64,000 nucleotides of DNA from Pseudomonadota bacterium (GTDB taxonomy: Bacteria > Pseudomonadota > Alphaproteobacteria > Rhizobiales > Rhizobiaceae): NCBI GenBank assembly GCA_023390055.1, contig JAEWDP010000070.1, positions 15,080 to 79,079 of the forward strand. Reading direction: 5' to 3'. The translations under genes were made by a program, and so were the position numbers. Shown in pieces: positions 9,991 to 19,453 of the stretch. The stretch's first letter is position 1. Each line of letters opens with the position of its first letter. The notes under the pieces were generated by a model that saw only the letters and a list, made by a program, of their open reading frames with translations, searched no databases and was not told where the DNA came from.

Positions 9991-12900
9991 ATGAGCGGTT
10001 TCAAATCCGTTGTGGTAGGTGATGGACTACTATTGGTGCAATGCGCCAACATTCTTCTCGAGCGCAGCCACACAATCGAGCTTGTTGCCACTGCCAATCC
10101 GCATATCCGCAATTGGGCAGATCAACGGCAGCTTGCTGTTATTCACCCGGACGAGCTGGAAGATGCAGTCACGTCAGTCAGCTGTGATTGGCTATTCAGT
10201 ATTGCAAATCTAAGGATTTTGCCGTCCCGCGTTCTGCAAAGAGCACGCTGTGGTGCCATAAATTTTCATGACGCGCTCCTGCCAGACCAGGGGGGGCTTA
10301 ACACACCGGCATGGGCAATCCTTGAGGGCCGCACATGTCATGGCGTCACATGGCACGCGATGACCAGGAATATTGACGCTGGTGATATTTATATCCAATC
10401 CAGGTTTGATATCGCAGCGGATGAAACCGCTTTTACTCTTAACAGCAAATGCTTCGAGGCGGGTATCGATACCTTTGCCGAACTCATCCCTTTATGTGAG
10501 CAGGGAACAATAAGGCCATCCCGACCGGCAAGTACGCCTGGGCGCAGCTATCTTGGTTCTGATCGGCCCGGTGCGGCAGCAACACTCGATTTTACCGAAG
10601 GTGCTGGTAAACTTGAACGCATCATTCGAGCGCTGGATTTCGGAGAAAGCTATCCTAACCCGCTTGCGGCCCCAAAGGTCCGGCACAAAGGACGAATATT
10701 CATTGTCGAAAGTATCTCCATCATCAATCGTACCGTGGATGCGCGGCCAGGCAGCATAATTGAATGCAATGAAGCCATGATCACGGTAGCGACCGCAGAC
10801 AAGCCGGTACTTCTCAAATTAAAGCAGCCGCAGTTTGAAACCTGGACTGTTTCGTCAACCTTTCGCCCGGGTGAAGTGATATCCGCATTTACCGATGAGG
10901 AGGTAAGTGAACTCGACGCTGCCGTCATGTCGATTGCGCGCCATGAATCCCATTTCATCAGGATGCTCACCGAGAGAACCGATGTTCACCTGAATGAAGT
11001 TAAAGAGCATCCTGCGGCCTCCGGGGCCGACTGGGAGACGATAAGGCTTTCCTTCCTTGAACAGTTGGAAGAACACGAACGCATTGCCATTATCTGTTCA
11101 TTTCTTGGCCGAACTTCGCAGCAGGAGCACGTGCATATCGCCTATAGGAATGACCGTTTGGCCGACTTTTGCAGTACGTATCCCGGCTTCTTTTCAGACA
11201 CTGTTCCCTTGCCGTTCAGGTGGGACGAACATATGTCCCCAGGTACGGCTGTTGAGCAGATCAAAAGAAGTTTGCATCTTGGGGAGCGACGTTTAACCTA
11301 TCTGTCGGACTTGACGGACAGGTATCGGGAGATTAGCGCCGCTCCTCTTACATGCGCGATTTCGAACATGCACACTACTGAAACCGCTGGTCCAGTATTC
11401 GGAAGTGTCATAACATTTCAAACTGGTACGAGAGAATGCAATCTCTTGTACGATCGTGCACGGCTCGCCCCAAAAGATGCGCTCTCCATTAGTGATAGGC
11501 TTGAAGTATTTGCTCATGCCTTTCATCAGGGCGAAATGGTTCTTGGCGACTTGCCACTGATGGGAGATGCTGAACAGCAAACGATTCTGTATGAATGGAA
11601 CAGGACCGAGAAAGACTACGAGCAAACGAAATGCGCCCATCAACTAATTGAGCGACAATCGAGACTAACGCCTGATGCGGAAGCAATTTGCAGCGGTGAA
11701 GCTTGCCTCACATATGGACAACTTGAAGACCGTGCCAACCAGATCGCAGCTGTTTTGCGTCAGGAGGGAGTTGGCCCCGAAACGATTGTCGGCTTACACC
11801 TGCCACGAACAATCGATCTTGCAATTGCGGCAATTGCAGTCTGGAAAGCAGGCGGTGCATACCTACCGTTAGACCCCGACTTCCCGCAAGATCGACTGTC
11901 ATACATGGTCCGTGACAGCAACTGCAGACTGGTCCTGGCAAGCCACACATTTCCTGTAACGATTGCGGATTGCGCCGCCGAGGTCATGTATATTGAAGAC
12001 TTGGCAGACAAGAATTCTTGCTCTCTGACACCTGTAAACGTAGGTGCCAACAACCTCGCCTATGTCATCTATACGTCCGGGTCGACTGGTCTTCCCAAAG
12101 GTGTAATGGTTGAGCATAGGAATGTCGCAAATTTCTTTGTCGGAATGGATGATCGTGTTCCGCTTGCCCCGGGATGCCGAAATGTCTGGCTCGCAGTCAC
12201 AAGCCTCTCATTCGACATTTCAGTGCTTGAGCTCTTCTGGACATTGTCGCGTGGATTCAAAGTTATCATCCATTCACCGGAGATCACTGTCGCAAAGTCG
12301 CAGGCACGGGCATCCCACCTGCAAAATGATCTCTCATTCGGTCTCTTCTATTGGGGAAACGATTCTTCGGCAGGGCCAGAAAAGTACAGGCTCCTGCTAG
12401 AAGGAGCGAAGTTTGCTGACAGCCATGGCTTCGATGCAATATGGACACCAGAAAGGCATTTTCATGCATTTGGCGGACCGTTTCCGAACCCTGCAGTAAC
12501 CGGAGCGGCTGTTGCAGCAGTAACGCATAATCTTGCTATCCGTGCGGGCAGCTGTGTCTTGCCACTACATCATCCCATCCGCGTAGCTGAGGAGTGGGCT
12601 GTGGTAGATAATCTCAGCAACGGGCGGGTCGGGCTCGCATGCGCCTCGGGCTGGATGCCGGAAGATTTTGTCATAAGGCCAGAGAACAAACCACCCATCA
12701 ACAAAGGAAAGCTTATCAGCGATATCGATATTCTACGGCAATTGTGGCGCGGAGAAGAAGTGGAATTCAACCTTGGTGATCAGAAGATTGGGGTTGTAAC
12801 TCAGCCCCGTCCTGTTCAAAGGGAATTGCCGATATGGCTGACGACCGCCGGAAATCCCGAAAGCTATCGCAATGCTGCGCGTTCCGGTTCACACGTATTG

Positions 12901-14601
12901 ACCCATCTCCTCGGTCAGTCGATCGCGGAACTGTCAGATAAAATCGCGATATACCGTGAAGAACTTCGGACCCTCGGCAAGAATCCGGCCGATTTCAAGG
13001 TCACCTTGATGCTCCATACGCTGATTGGGGACGATCGTGAAACTGTTCGGGAACTGGCCAGGCAGCCAATGAAAGATTATCTTGAAAGCGCGACGGCGTT
13101 GATCAAGCAGTATGCTTGGGCATTTCCGGCATTCAAGAAGCCGGCGGGAGTGGCTGAGCCACCAGATATAGATCTCAGATCCCTGACACGAGAGGAACTC
13201 GATGCAATTCTCGAATTTTCCTTCCAGCGTTATTTCGAAGATAGCGGACTGTTCGGTACGATAGAAGATGCCCTCGATCGGCTCGCTGAAGTGCGTGCAG
13301 CAGGCGTAGACGAGATAGCCTGCCTCATAGACTGGGGTCTGCCAGAGAGCCTTGTGCTCGATGGTCTGAGGCCTCTCGCATCTGTCATCAGCCGTTACAA
13401 GCAACAGCAGGAAAAGCCTGGTGATCCCCGCAGCTTTGCGGATGAGGTACTTCAACATCAAGTCACTCATCTACAAGCGACGCCTTCGATGATCCGCAGC
13501 TTCATGATCTCGGAGAAGGATCAGTACGCTCTTTCTAAACTGAAGCATATTCTAATCGGTGGAGAGGCGCTCCACGGTTCGCTCGTGACTGCCTTGAAGA
13601 AGACGACTGTGGCATCGGTCGAGAACATGTATGGGCCAACGGAAACAACGATCTGGTCGTCATCCTTGGCTGCACCCAGCTGCATTGGTATCGCGCCAAT
13701 CGGACGCCCGATTGCCAACACTCAGCTGTATATACTTGACGACCACATGCGTCCTGTCACACCTGGCCAGGTTGGCGAATTGTACATTGGTGGTGACGGG
13801 GTTACGCGCGGTTATCTCAACCGGGAGGAGCTTACCAGGGAAAGATATCGCCCGAACCCGTTTGCCGGAGGCAAGGTCTACAGAACTGGCGATCTGGCAC
13901 GCTTTGACGCAAACGGGGTCGCTCACTTCATCGGCCGCAACGATAACCAGATTAAGATCCGTGGATATCGGATGGAACTAGGTGAAATTGAGGCACAGAT
14001 TGCCAGCTATTCCGGGATCCTGGAGGCTATTGTTACTGCTCACACCAACGTGGATGGTGATACAAGTCTTATTGCCTATGTGCGCACGAAGTCTTCAGAC
14101 TTCTGCCAGAACGCACTGCGCAATGACCTCCGCAACAAATTGCCGGAGGCAATGATCCCGAGCAGTTTTGTCACGCTAGATGCATTCCCGCTTACACCCA
14201 ATGCCAAAGTGGATCGCAATCGTCTGCCTATGCCATCCAGAGACGCTCAGCCTGTGGATCTGCCTCCGCTAGCACCATCAGAAGACCTCGAGCAGGCTCT
14301 CTGCCTTGTCTTTGCTCGCACCCTCGGACGAGATTCAGTTACACGTAATGACAATTTCTTTAACATTGGTGGGCATTCCCTCCTAGCAGTCCAGATGCAC
14401 CGAACGCTCAAGGAATCTATTGCGCCAAAGTTGACGATAACGGATGTCTTCAGATTTCCGACAGTAGCGGGACTAGCAGCTCACTTGACGGGCGATGACG
14501 GTGAAGACAAACAAATGGCGCGTGCGGCAGATCGTGCAGCAATGCGCCGTCAGGCTCGACAAGAACGCCAGTCGCGTCCACGCACACAAGCACTTGTCTG
14601 A
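9991..14601 (+). CDS. NRPS: formyltransferase - partial C - A domain split by a luciferase-like monooxygenase - PCP
   Basis: A 1536-residue multidomain synthetase. Residues 1 to about 310 form a formyltransferase fold: Asn91 and His93 in NFHDALLP and Asp129 in DAGDI correspond to the catalytic Asn/His/Asp of methionyl-tRNA formyltransferase. Residues 345-530 look like only the C-terminal half of a condensation domain, with no HHxxxDG. The adenylation domain starts near 545 (YTSGSTGLPKG, then SFDISVLELFW) and is interrupted at about 780-1140 by an FMN-dependent luciferase-like monooxygenase of the MupA/Atu3671 type (FGLFYWGND, WTPERHFHAFGG, GLACASGW). It resumes with YGPTETTIW and YRTGDLARF. 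The PCP carries Ser1463 in NIGGHSLL. My reading of the A-domain pocket is D-I-L-H-L-G-M-I-W-K, close to the glycine code. No thioesterase is present. Confidence 0.93.
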   Translation: MSGFKSVVVGDGLLLVQCANILLERSHTIELVATANPHIRNWADQRQLAVIHPDELEDAVTSVSCDWLFSIANLRILPSRVLQRARCGAINFHDALLPDQGGLNTPAWAILEGRTCHGVTWHAMTRNIDAGDIYIQSRFDIAADETAFTLNSKCFEAGIDTFAELIPLCEQGTIRPSRPASTPGRSYLGSDRPGAAATLDFTEGAGKLERIIRALDFGESYPNPLAAPKVRHKGRIFIVESISIINRTVDARPGSIIECNEAMITVATADKPVLLKLKQPQFETWTVSSTFRPGEVISAFTDEEVSELDAAVMSIARHESHFIRMLTERTDVHLNEVKEHPAASGADWETIRLSFLEQLEEHERIAIICSFLGRTSQQEHVHIAYRNDRLADFCSTYPGFFSDTVPLPFRWDEHMSPGTAVEQIKRSLHLGERRLTYLSDLTDRYREISAAPLTCAISNMHTTETAGPVFGSVITFQTGTRECNLLYDRARLAPKDALSISDRLEVFAHAFHQGEMVLGDLPLMGDAEQQTILYEWNRTEKDYEQTKCAHQLIERQSRLTPDAEAICSGEACLTYGQLEDRANQIAAVLRQEGVGPETIVGLHLPRTIDLAIAAIAVWKAGGAYLPLDPDFPQDRLSYMVRDSNCRLVLASHTFPVTIADCAAEVMYIEDLADKNSCSLTPVNVGANNLAYVIYTSGSTGLPKGVMVEHRNVANFFVGMDDRVPLAPGCRNVWLAVTSLSFDISVLELFWTLSRGFKVIIHSPEITVAKSQARASHLQNDLSFGLFYWGNDSSAGPEKYRLLLEGAKFADSHGFDAIWTPERHFHAFGGPFPNPAVTGAAVAAVTHNLAIRAGSCVLPLHHPIRVAEEWAVVDNLSNGRVGLACASGWMPEDFVIRPENKPPINKGKLISDIDILRQLWRGEEVEFNLGDQKIGVVTQPRPVQRELPIWLTTAGNPESYRNAARSGSHVLTHLLGQSIAELSDKIAIYREELRTLGKNPADFKVTLMLHTLIGDDRETVRELARQPMKDYLESATALIKQYAWAFPAFKKPAGVAEPPDIDLRSLTREELDAILEFSFQRYFEDSGLFGTIEDALDRLAEVRAAGVDEIACLIDWGLPESLVLDGLRPLASVISRYKQQQEKPGDPRSFADEVLQHQVTHLQATPSMIRSFMISEKDQYALSKLKHILIGGEALHGSLVTALKKTTVASVENMYGPTETTIWSSSLAAPSCIGIAPIGRPIANTQLYILDDHMRPVTPGQVGELYIGGDGVTRGYLNREELTRERYRPNPFAGGKVYRTGDLARFDANGVAHFIGRNDNQIKIRGYRMELGEIEAQIASYSGILEAIVTAHTNVDGDTSLIAYVRTKSSDFCQNALRNDLRNKLPEAMIPSSFVTLDAFPLTPNAKVDRNRLPMPSRDAQPVDLPPLAPSEDLEQALCLVFARTLGRDSVTRNDNFFNIGGHSLLAVQMHRTLKESIAPKLTITDVFRFPTVAGLAAHLTGDDGEDKQMARAADRAAMRRQARQERQSRPRTQALV

Positions 14602-14603
14602 TC

Positions 14604-15266
14604 ATGCTGCTCAAAGGCTTGCTTCCCGAAGAGGTTGCGTTTTGGGAATGTAATATCTTAACCCCTCCACTGCCACTTTTCGACATTGAAACAAGGGCAA
14701 TTCAGGGGGCGGTACCTATCAGACAAAGGGAATTTCGTGTTGGACGAAGCTGCGCACGAAGAGCTTTGTCGGCTCTTGGACTACCACCGACTGCCATTCC
14801 AATGGGGGCCAACCGTGAACCAGTCTGGCCGCCCGGCTATATCGGATCGATAAGCCATAGCCGTAACTATTGCGTTGCTGCCGCCGCAAAGTCAAACAGC
14901 GATCTTGCATCTCTGGCTATTGATATCGAGATTGCCGGCATCGTTGCAGCGGATCTCGCTTGTGAGATCTGCCTGCCAGAAGAGAAGGACTGGCTCGATC
15001 ATCTGGATGAAGCTCAAATGCAGTTGGCATTAACAGTCATCTTCAGCGCCAAGGAATGTGCGTACAAATGCCAGTATGCCCTGACACGCCGTCTCATCGG
15101 TTTTGACGCAATCGCAATTGCGATTGATTGGAGAAGTGGCTCCTACGCTGCGATATTGCAGCAGCCCTTGCCTCCCTTCTGCAAAGGAGACAAGTGGCAA
15201 GGCCGTTTTCATGTTGCCGAAGGTCATGTCGTGACAACAATGATATTGCCAGGGTCGTTATCGTGA
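14604..15266 (+). CDS. 4'-phosphopantetheinyl transferase, EntD/Sfp type
   Basis: This 220-residue enzyme would transfer the phosphopantetheine arm of CoA to the carrier domains of the neighbouring PKS and NRPS, and possibly to the small ACP at 22116. It shows the family signatures: GSISHSRNYC, LAIDIEIAG with the Mg-binding Asp/Glu, and FSAKECAYKCQ, a WKxxxxK-like motif. Length and motif spacing fit EntD-type proteins. The start codon lies two bases after the NRPS stop, so the two form an operon. Its 3' end overlaps the convergent WecG-type gene by nine bases. It appears intact. Confidence 0.9.
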   Translation: MLLKGLLPEEVAFWECNILTPPLPLFDIETRAIQGAVPIRQREFRVGRSCARRALSALGLPPTAIPMGANREPVWPPGYIGSISHSRNYCVAAAAKSNSDLASLAIDIEIAGIVAADLACEICLPEEKDWLDHLDEAQMQLALTVIFSAKECAYKCQYALTRRLIGFDAIAIAIDWRSGSYAAILQQPLPPFCKGDKWQGRFHVAEGHVVTTMILPGSLS

Positions 15267-16064
15267 CCAGCCCCGTCTAAATGTAAGCTCTCGCAAGAAG
15301 AGGACAACGAGTGGAATAACCGAATACACATAGCGGCGCCAAAGCCGCTTCGGATCGGTAACGAGCCTGTGAAGCCACTCGAGCCCGACGGTTTGCATCC
15401 AACCTGGAGCGCGACGTTTGATGCCAACAAGGAATTCCAGCGATGCGCCTATATTCAATCCGATGCCGCGTGCTTGCGGATGCTTCGCCAATCGATACGA
15501 AATTAGTTCCGACTGTGGGGATCCGATTGCCAAGAAAGTAAAGCGCGAGGGCATTTCGATTACGTAGTCGACGCATTCCTGCAAGGCTTTCGGATTGTTC
15601 TTCACTCCCGCAGGAGGAACAATCGCCCGGAAATCTACGTGCGGATAGGCCGCGCGCATACCTGCAACAACTTCATCGCTCGATGCGACCAGAGTAATAA
15701 CATCACCCGGCTTGACGACGGTTCGAAATAGCTCTGCCGTAAGATCAGACCCTGTGACAAGCGGCAGATTAAGTGACAGCAGCCTGGCGAGTGCTCTTAA
15801 TGGCCTACTGTCGCATAAGCAAAGCCACGCAGTCGATACAATGCCCGATAAGGCAGCATCACCTCTCATGCGAACGACATAATCGACATTGGGTGTCACC
15901 ACATACCTGAATCCCTGATCTGAGGGATAGTCTTGTATGAGCGCCAAAACCGTTCTCTGTGGGATCGTATCGAACGGTGCACCTAGAAATCTACAACGAG
16001 TTGAGGTGATGACACTCTTGTCTGATCCACTTAGATCAATCGCAGCCATCGTGCACCCACCCAT
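15258..16064 (-). CDS. WecG/TagA/CpsF-family glycosyltransferase (GT26)
   Basis: A 268-residue protein of the family that adds a sugar (for example N-acetylmannosamine-type or glucosyl residues) to an undecaprenyl-diphosphate-linked acceptor at the cytoplasmic membrane. Diagnostic pieces are VVTPNVDYVV, the SRPL and TGSDL region, FLAIGSPQSEL, IGASLEFLVG and the RAPGWMQTVGLEWLHRL block, followed by RRY and a hydrophobic tail. An alternative start at the sixth codon (MAAIDL) is possible. It is transcribed alone on the minus strand and is convergent with the phosphopantetheinyl transferase, overlapping it by nine bases. It is a likely second-step transferase after WcaJ. Donor and acceptor cannot be read from sequence. 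Confidence 0.88.
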   Translation of the reverse strand: MGGCTMAAIDLSGSDKSVITSTRCRFLGAPFDTIPQRTVLALIQDYPSDQGFRYVVTPNVDYVVRMRGDAALSGIVSTAWLCLCDSRPLRALARLLSLNLPLVTGSDLTAELFRTVVKPGDVITLVASSDEVVAGMRAAYPHVDFRAIVPPAGVKNNPKALQECVDYVIEMPSRFTFLAIGSPQSELISYRLAKHPQARGIGLNIGASLEFLVGIKRRAPGWMQTVGLEWLHRLVTDPKRLWRRYVYSVIPLVVLFLRELTFRRGWSR

Positions 16065-16319
16065 TTGAGTTTATGGTTGAACTATTAATCCAGGCGATCT
16101 GGATCGCCGTATAACGCATTGTAATTATGAGCCAATTATAGGACTCGGCAATCCACCCAAGGGCATCCATTGGGCGTAATAAGAAAGATGCAGTCAGGTG
16201 GTGCGTTCCAAAAGATGAGGTCTTTATCGTGCGAAAGTCGTAGCCAATGCGCGTTCGTAAAAACTGGACGTCAACTATGCTGAGAGAATCCACATGCCGA
16301 AATCGAGGATGAAAGAACG

Positions 16320-17510
16320 ATGCTCACCTCTCTCAATCTTGTTCTTGGCGTTATCACTTTAGCCCTCAGTGCAATCAGCATGTTCTTTGCACTTCAATGT
16401 GTGCTGGGCGTCTTCCCGAATAGATCCAAAACAGCGACGAGTAGTGCGCGACCGCCTGCCGCCCTCTTGGTCCCCGCTCATAATGAGGAGGGAAACATTA
16501 TGGCCGTACTCAACAGCCTGAAGCCACAGGTGCAACAGCATGACAGGATCATCGTCGTTGCTGACAACTGCAGTGACCGTACAGCAGAACTGGCATTAGG
16601 TGCCGGAGCTGAAGTCGTAACAAGAAGAGACGAAGAGCGAAGGGGGAAAGGCTACGCACTTCATGCGGGATTAGAATATCTCGCGATAGATCCGCCGCCT
16701 ATCGTCGTAATGATCGATGCAGATTGCATCGCCGCACCGGGAGCAATCGACATTTTGATTACAGAGGTGGCAACTCACGGTCGTCCAGTGCAGGGACGCT
16801 ACCTGATGGTTGCGCCACCTACACAGCCTCTACAGACTGGATTGGCACAATTCGCATTCTTCATCAAGAACCATGTCAGACCACTCGGCTTGTCTCGCTT
16901 GGGACTTGGTTGCCAACTGACAGGCTCGGGAATGGCTTTCCCATGGATATGCCTGACACGTGTAGACCTGTGTCACGGCCATCTCGTGGAAGACATGAAG
17001 CTTGGCTTGGAACTTGCAATGGAAGGCTTCTCACCTCGCTATTGCGAGGCAGCCTATATCACAAGCGAATTTCCGCAGTCTGGATTGGGCCTCAATTCAC
17101 AACGACAGCGATGGGAGAAAGGAAGGGCCCAATTGGTGGGTGACCTTCTTCGCTTGTTCCTTGTTCAGCTGATCCAACGCAATAGACATGCGTTCTCTCT
17201 TGTTTTGGATGCGCTCGTCCCACCGATACTCCTGCTTGTCGTCATACTTACAGTTCACACGATAGTTGTGGGCCTCTTAATACTGATTGGGGCAACTGCC
17301 TGGCCATTCATGGTCTCGCTCGCTAACCTTATGATGGTAATTGCCGTGCTTAGCTCAGTGCTACTTGTTCAGGATTGCAAGATTTCAGCAAGGAGCGCTA
17401 TCAAAAGTCTCCCCAGTTTCGTCCGTGATCGCTTGAGGATCTATTCATCGCTTGTCACTCGTGGAAACAACGGATGGGTCAGGACACACCGAAGCACAGA
17501 TGACATCTAA
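16320..17510 (+). CDS. Membrane GT2 glycosyltransferase
   Basis: A 396-residue inverting GT-A glycosyltransferase with an N-terminal membrane segment, a cytosolic catalytic domain and C-terminal transmembrane helices (about residues 295-345). Catalytic motifs are LVPAHNEEGNI at the nucleotide-sugar site, the DxD-type VMIDADC, the acidic VEDMKLG that supplies the base, and QRQRWEKGR, the QxxRW motif of processive-type GT2 enzymes. This architecture resembles ExoU/IcaA-like membrane transferases, although processivity is uncertain. It is divergent from the WecG-type gene across a 255-base gap that probably contains both promoters. A small hairpin follows its stop. Confidence 0.87.
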   Translation: MLTSLNLVLGVITLALSAISMFFALQCVLGVFPNRSKTATSSARPPAALLVPAHNEEGNIMAVLNSLKPQVQQHDRIIVVADNCSDRTAELALGAGAEVVTRRDEERRGKGYALHAGLEYLAIDPPPIVVMIDADCIAAPGAIDILITEVATHGRPVQGRYLMVAPPTQPLQTGLAQFAFFIKNHVRPLGLSRLGLGCQLTGSGMAFPWICLTRVDLCHGHLVEDMKLGLELAMEGFSPRYCEAAYITSEFPQSGLGLNSQRQRWEKGRAQLVGDLLRLFLVQLIQRNRHAFSLVLDALVPPILLLVVILTVHTIVVGLLILIGATAWPFMVSLANLMMVIAVLSSVLLVQDCKISARSAIKSLPSFVRDRLRIYSSLVTRGNNGWVRTHRSTDDI

Positions 17511-17520
17511 AGGCGGCTTC

Positions 17521-17538
17521 CACCGCCATGTGGCGGTG
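17521..17538 (+). terminator. Hairpin after the GT2 gene (CACCGCC-ATGT-GGCGGTG)
   Basis: A perfect 7-bp inverted repeat with a 4-base loop lies 11 bases after the GT2 stop and before the convergent GMC oxidoreductase. No T-run follows, so termination strength is uncertain. Confidence 0.45.
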
Positions 17539-17643
17539 CGCTGGGGCAGTAAGTGTCGGAGAAAAGAAGACAGACTGGTTCTCATAGCATGGATGAGTAT
17601 CGATATGCGAACTAGACATGCCCGCTGCCAAACAAGAAAACCC

Positions 17644-19206
17644 TTACTGATCACAAGTCTGCGCTGAACGCAGTTTTAGCGACCTCGAAAGAATAGTACC
17701 CGCTCGCAATGACAGCGCAGCGATCGTCAGACTTGGATTTACTCCACCACTGGACGTGAAGCAGGACGCATCCACAATGTAAAGATTATCGAGATCATGG
17801 CTACGATTACCACTGTCAACCACTGATGAACACCGGTCGTTGCCCGCCCGACATGTTCCACAGGCGTGGCCGAAATTTAGATTGACGTCCGGTGTAAGAA
17901 CCAGCATGCGGTGACGGCGAAAGGCAGATCGATAGAATTTTCGAAACGACTGAAGTCGCAACCGGAGCTCCTCGTGTATATGATATTCGAAACAGATCTT
18001 GTCCTCCATTTCAGGATCCACGATGATCCGGTTTTCGGGGTAAGGGTGGTCCTCCATGACCGTTGCAAAAATAGTTGCCCGGCCAAAGAGCCAGGAGGCA
18101 ACTAGAGCAGGTGCAAAAAGGACGTTCATAAAGGGTCGCAGCCATGGCCAAGAGCCAGACTCTAGAGAGGTCTTAAGAAAATGACCGATGATACGTGCAC
18201 TTGCGGGCAAGCCTGTTGATTGGATAACCCCGTACTTCTTACCCTTGCTCTCATAAAAATCACGAATAAGAATTGCGCGCCCTGCCTTTACTCCGTCAAC
18301 CGGTCCACGGGCCCAGACAGCCAGGAAGTCGGACACATGAAACATCAGGTTACGGCCAACCATGCCTGAAGAATTTGCAACTCCTGTTGGCCAGTAACTA
18401 TTGGCAGAACGTAATAGTAGATGCGGCGTCGAGAGCGCCCCACACCCGAGTGCGTAGTATCTGGCCTTAACCGTGAAAGCCTCGCCCTCCCGACGACAGA
18501 CAAGCTCCTTCACTTCGTTTTTGTCGGCCTCGACACGCTCTACGGTACAACAATCAATGATCTTTGCATTACCCGTTGAAAGCGCCGGCACGATGAATAC
18601 TTGATGTGCATCAAGCGCCCGCTTCTCACGAAGCTTCTGGTTTGTACCATGGTCATCGATACGATTTGCATTGTGAGCCCGATAGGGGCGCAGACCATTG
18701 CTTTCGAGCGACCGGAATAGATTTGCGTCAGATCTGGCCATCTTGGGTGGATTTCGCAACGGTGCTGCTGGCCCAACCTGAAATGGATTTGGGCTACCGT
18801 CAACGCCGAACAGAATTTCGGCCTGATGATAATATGGCTCTAGCGTGTCATAATCCATCGGCCACATCATGTGGCTCTCCACTTTTGATGGACCACAAAA
18901 ATCACTATGTGACAATCGTTCAAGTGTGCCGGCATAGAGAAGAGTAGAACCACCACTACCGCAGCCGAGCGGAGGGTAGAAAGACACCGTCCGATCGTTC
19001 TGTTTTCGATAAATCGGAGATGGCCATTGACCTTTTTTCAACCTTGCATCCGGATCGGAAGCTTCCTCTGACTGCAGGTACTGATCCCCTTCGCAGCTCG
19101 CCAGCCCCTTTTCCAAGAATAACACCTTGTGACCGCTTAGTGCCAATATGTAACCGAACGCAGCACCACCCATGCCCGTACCGACAATCACGACATCCCA
19201 TTCCAT
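17644..19206 (-). CDS. GMC-family FAD-dependent oxidoreductase
   Basis: A 520-residue flavoprotein of the glucose-methanol-choline oxidoreductase family, which oxidises alcohol groups, commonly on sugars or polyols. The start at 19206 is chosen because GAGGAAA lies about seven bases upstream and the protein then opens directly with the FAD-binding MEWDVVIVGTGMGG and a Glu in FLEKG. The C-terminal GMC signature is present as LYIVDASCFTSSGG then VNPSLTIAALSLRAG, with the conserved Asn. A Cys-containing FGHACGTCRAGND segment precedes it. It stands alone between convergent and divergent EPS genes and could tailor a sugar of the repeat unit or a natural-product intermediate. Its substrate is unknown, and no signal peptide is apparent. 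Confidence 0.87.
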   Translation of the reverse strand: MEWDVVIVGTGMGGAAFGYILALSGHKVLFLEKGLASCEGDQYLQSEEASDPDARLKKGQWPSPIYRKQNDRTVSFYPPLGCGSGGSTLLYAGTLERLSHSDFCGPSKVESHMMWPMDYDTLEPYYHQAEILFGVDGSPNPFQVGPAAPLRNPPKMARSDANLFRSLESNGLRPYRAHNANRIDDHGTNQKLREKRALDAHQVFIVPALSTGNAKIIDCCTVERVEADKNEVKELVCRREGEAFTVKARYYALGCGALSTPHLLLRSANSYWPTGVANSSGMVGRNLMFHVSDFLAVWARGPVDGVKAGRAILIRDFYESKGKKYGVIQSTGLPASARIIGHFLKTSLESGSWPWLRPFMNVLFAPALVASWLFGRATIFATVMEDHPYPENRIIVDPEMEDKICFEYHIHEELRLRLQSFRKFYRSAFRRHRMLVLTPDVNLNFGHACGTCRAGNDRCSSVVDSGNRSHDLDNLYIVDASCFTSSGGVNPSLTIAALSLRAGTILSRSLKLRSAQTCDQ

Positions 19207-19453
19207 TAAATTTCCTCGTAGCAGTTGACTACACGAATGAAACTGTTGCCCGGACACGGGTAATGGAGCAATCAAATGAGCCAAGGAACTATGATGCTCT
19301 CAACAATAGTCTTGACGATATGAAATAGTCATACGCCAGATCGGCAAGTGTCCACAATTGACCATGTGTCTATCCGCCGGAAGGAGTAGCGCCGCATGAT
19401 TGTGGCGACGCACCACACGCGTGTAGATTTACTGTGAGGGTGGAGACAGAATC

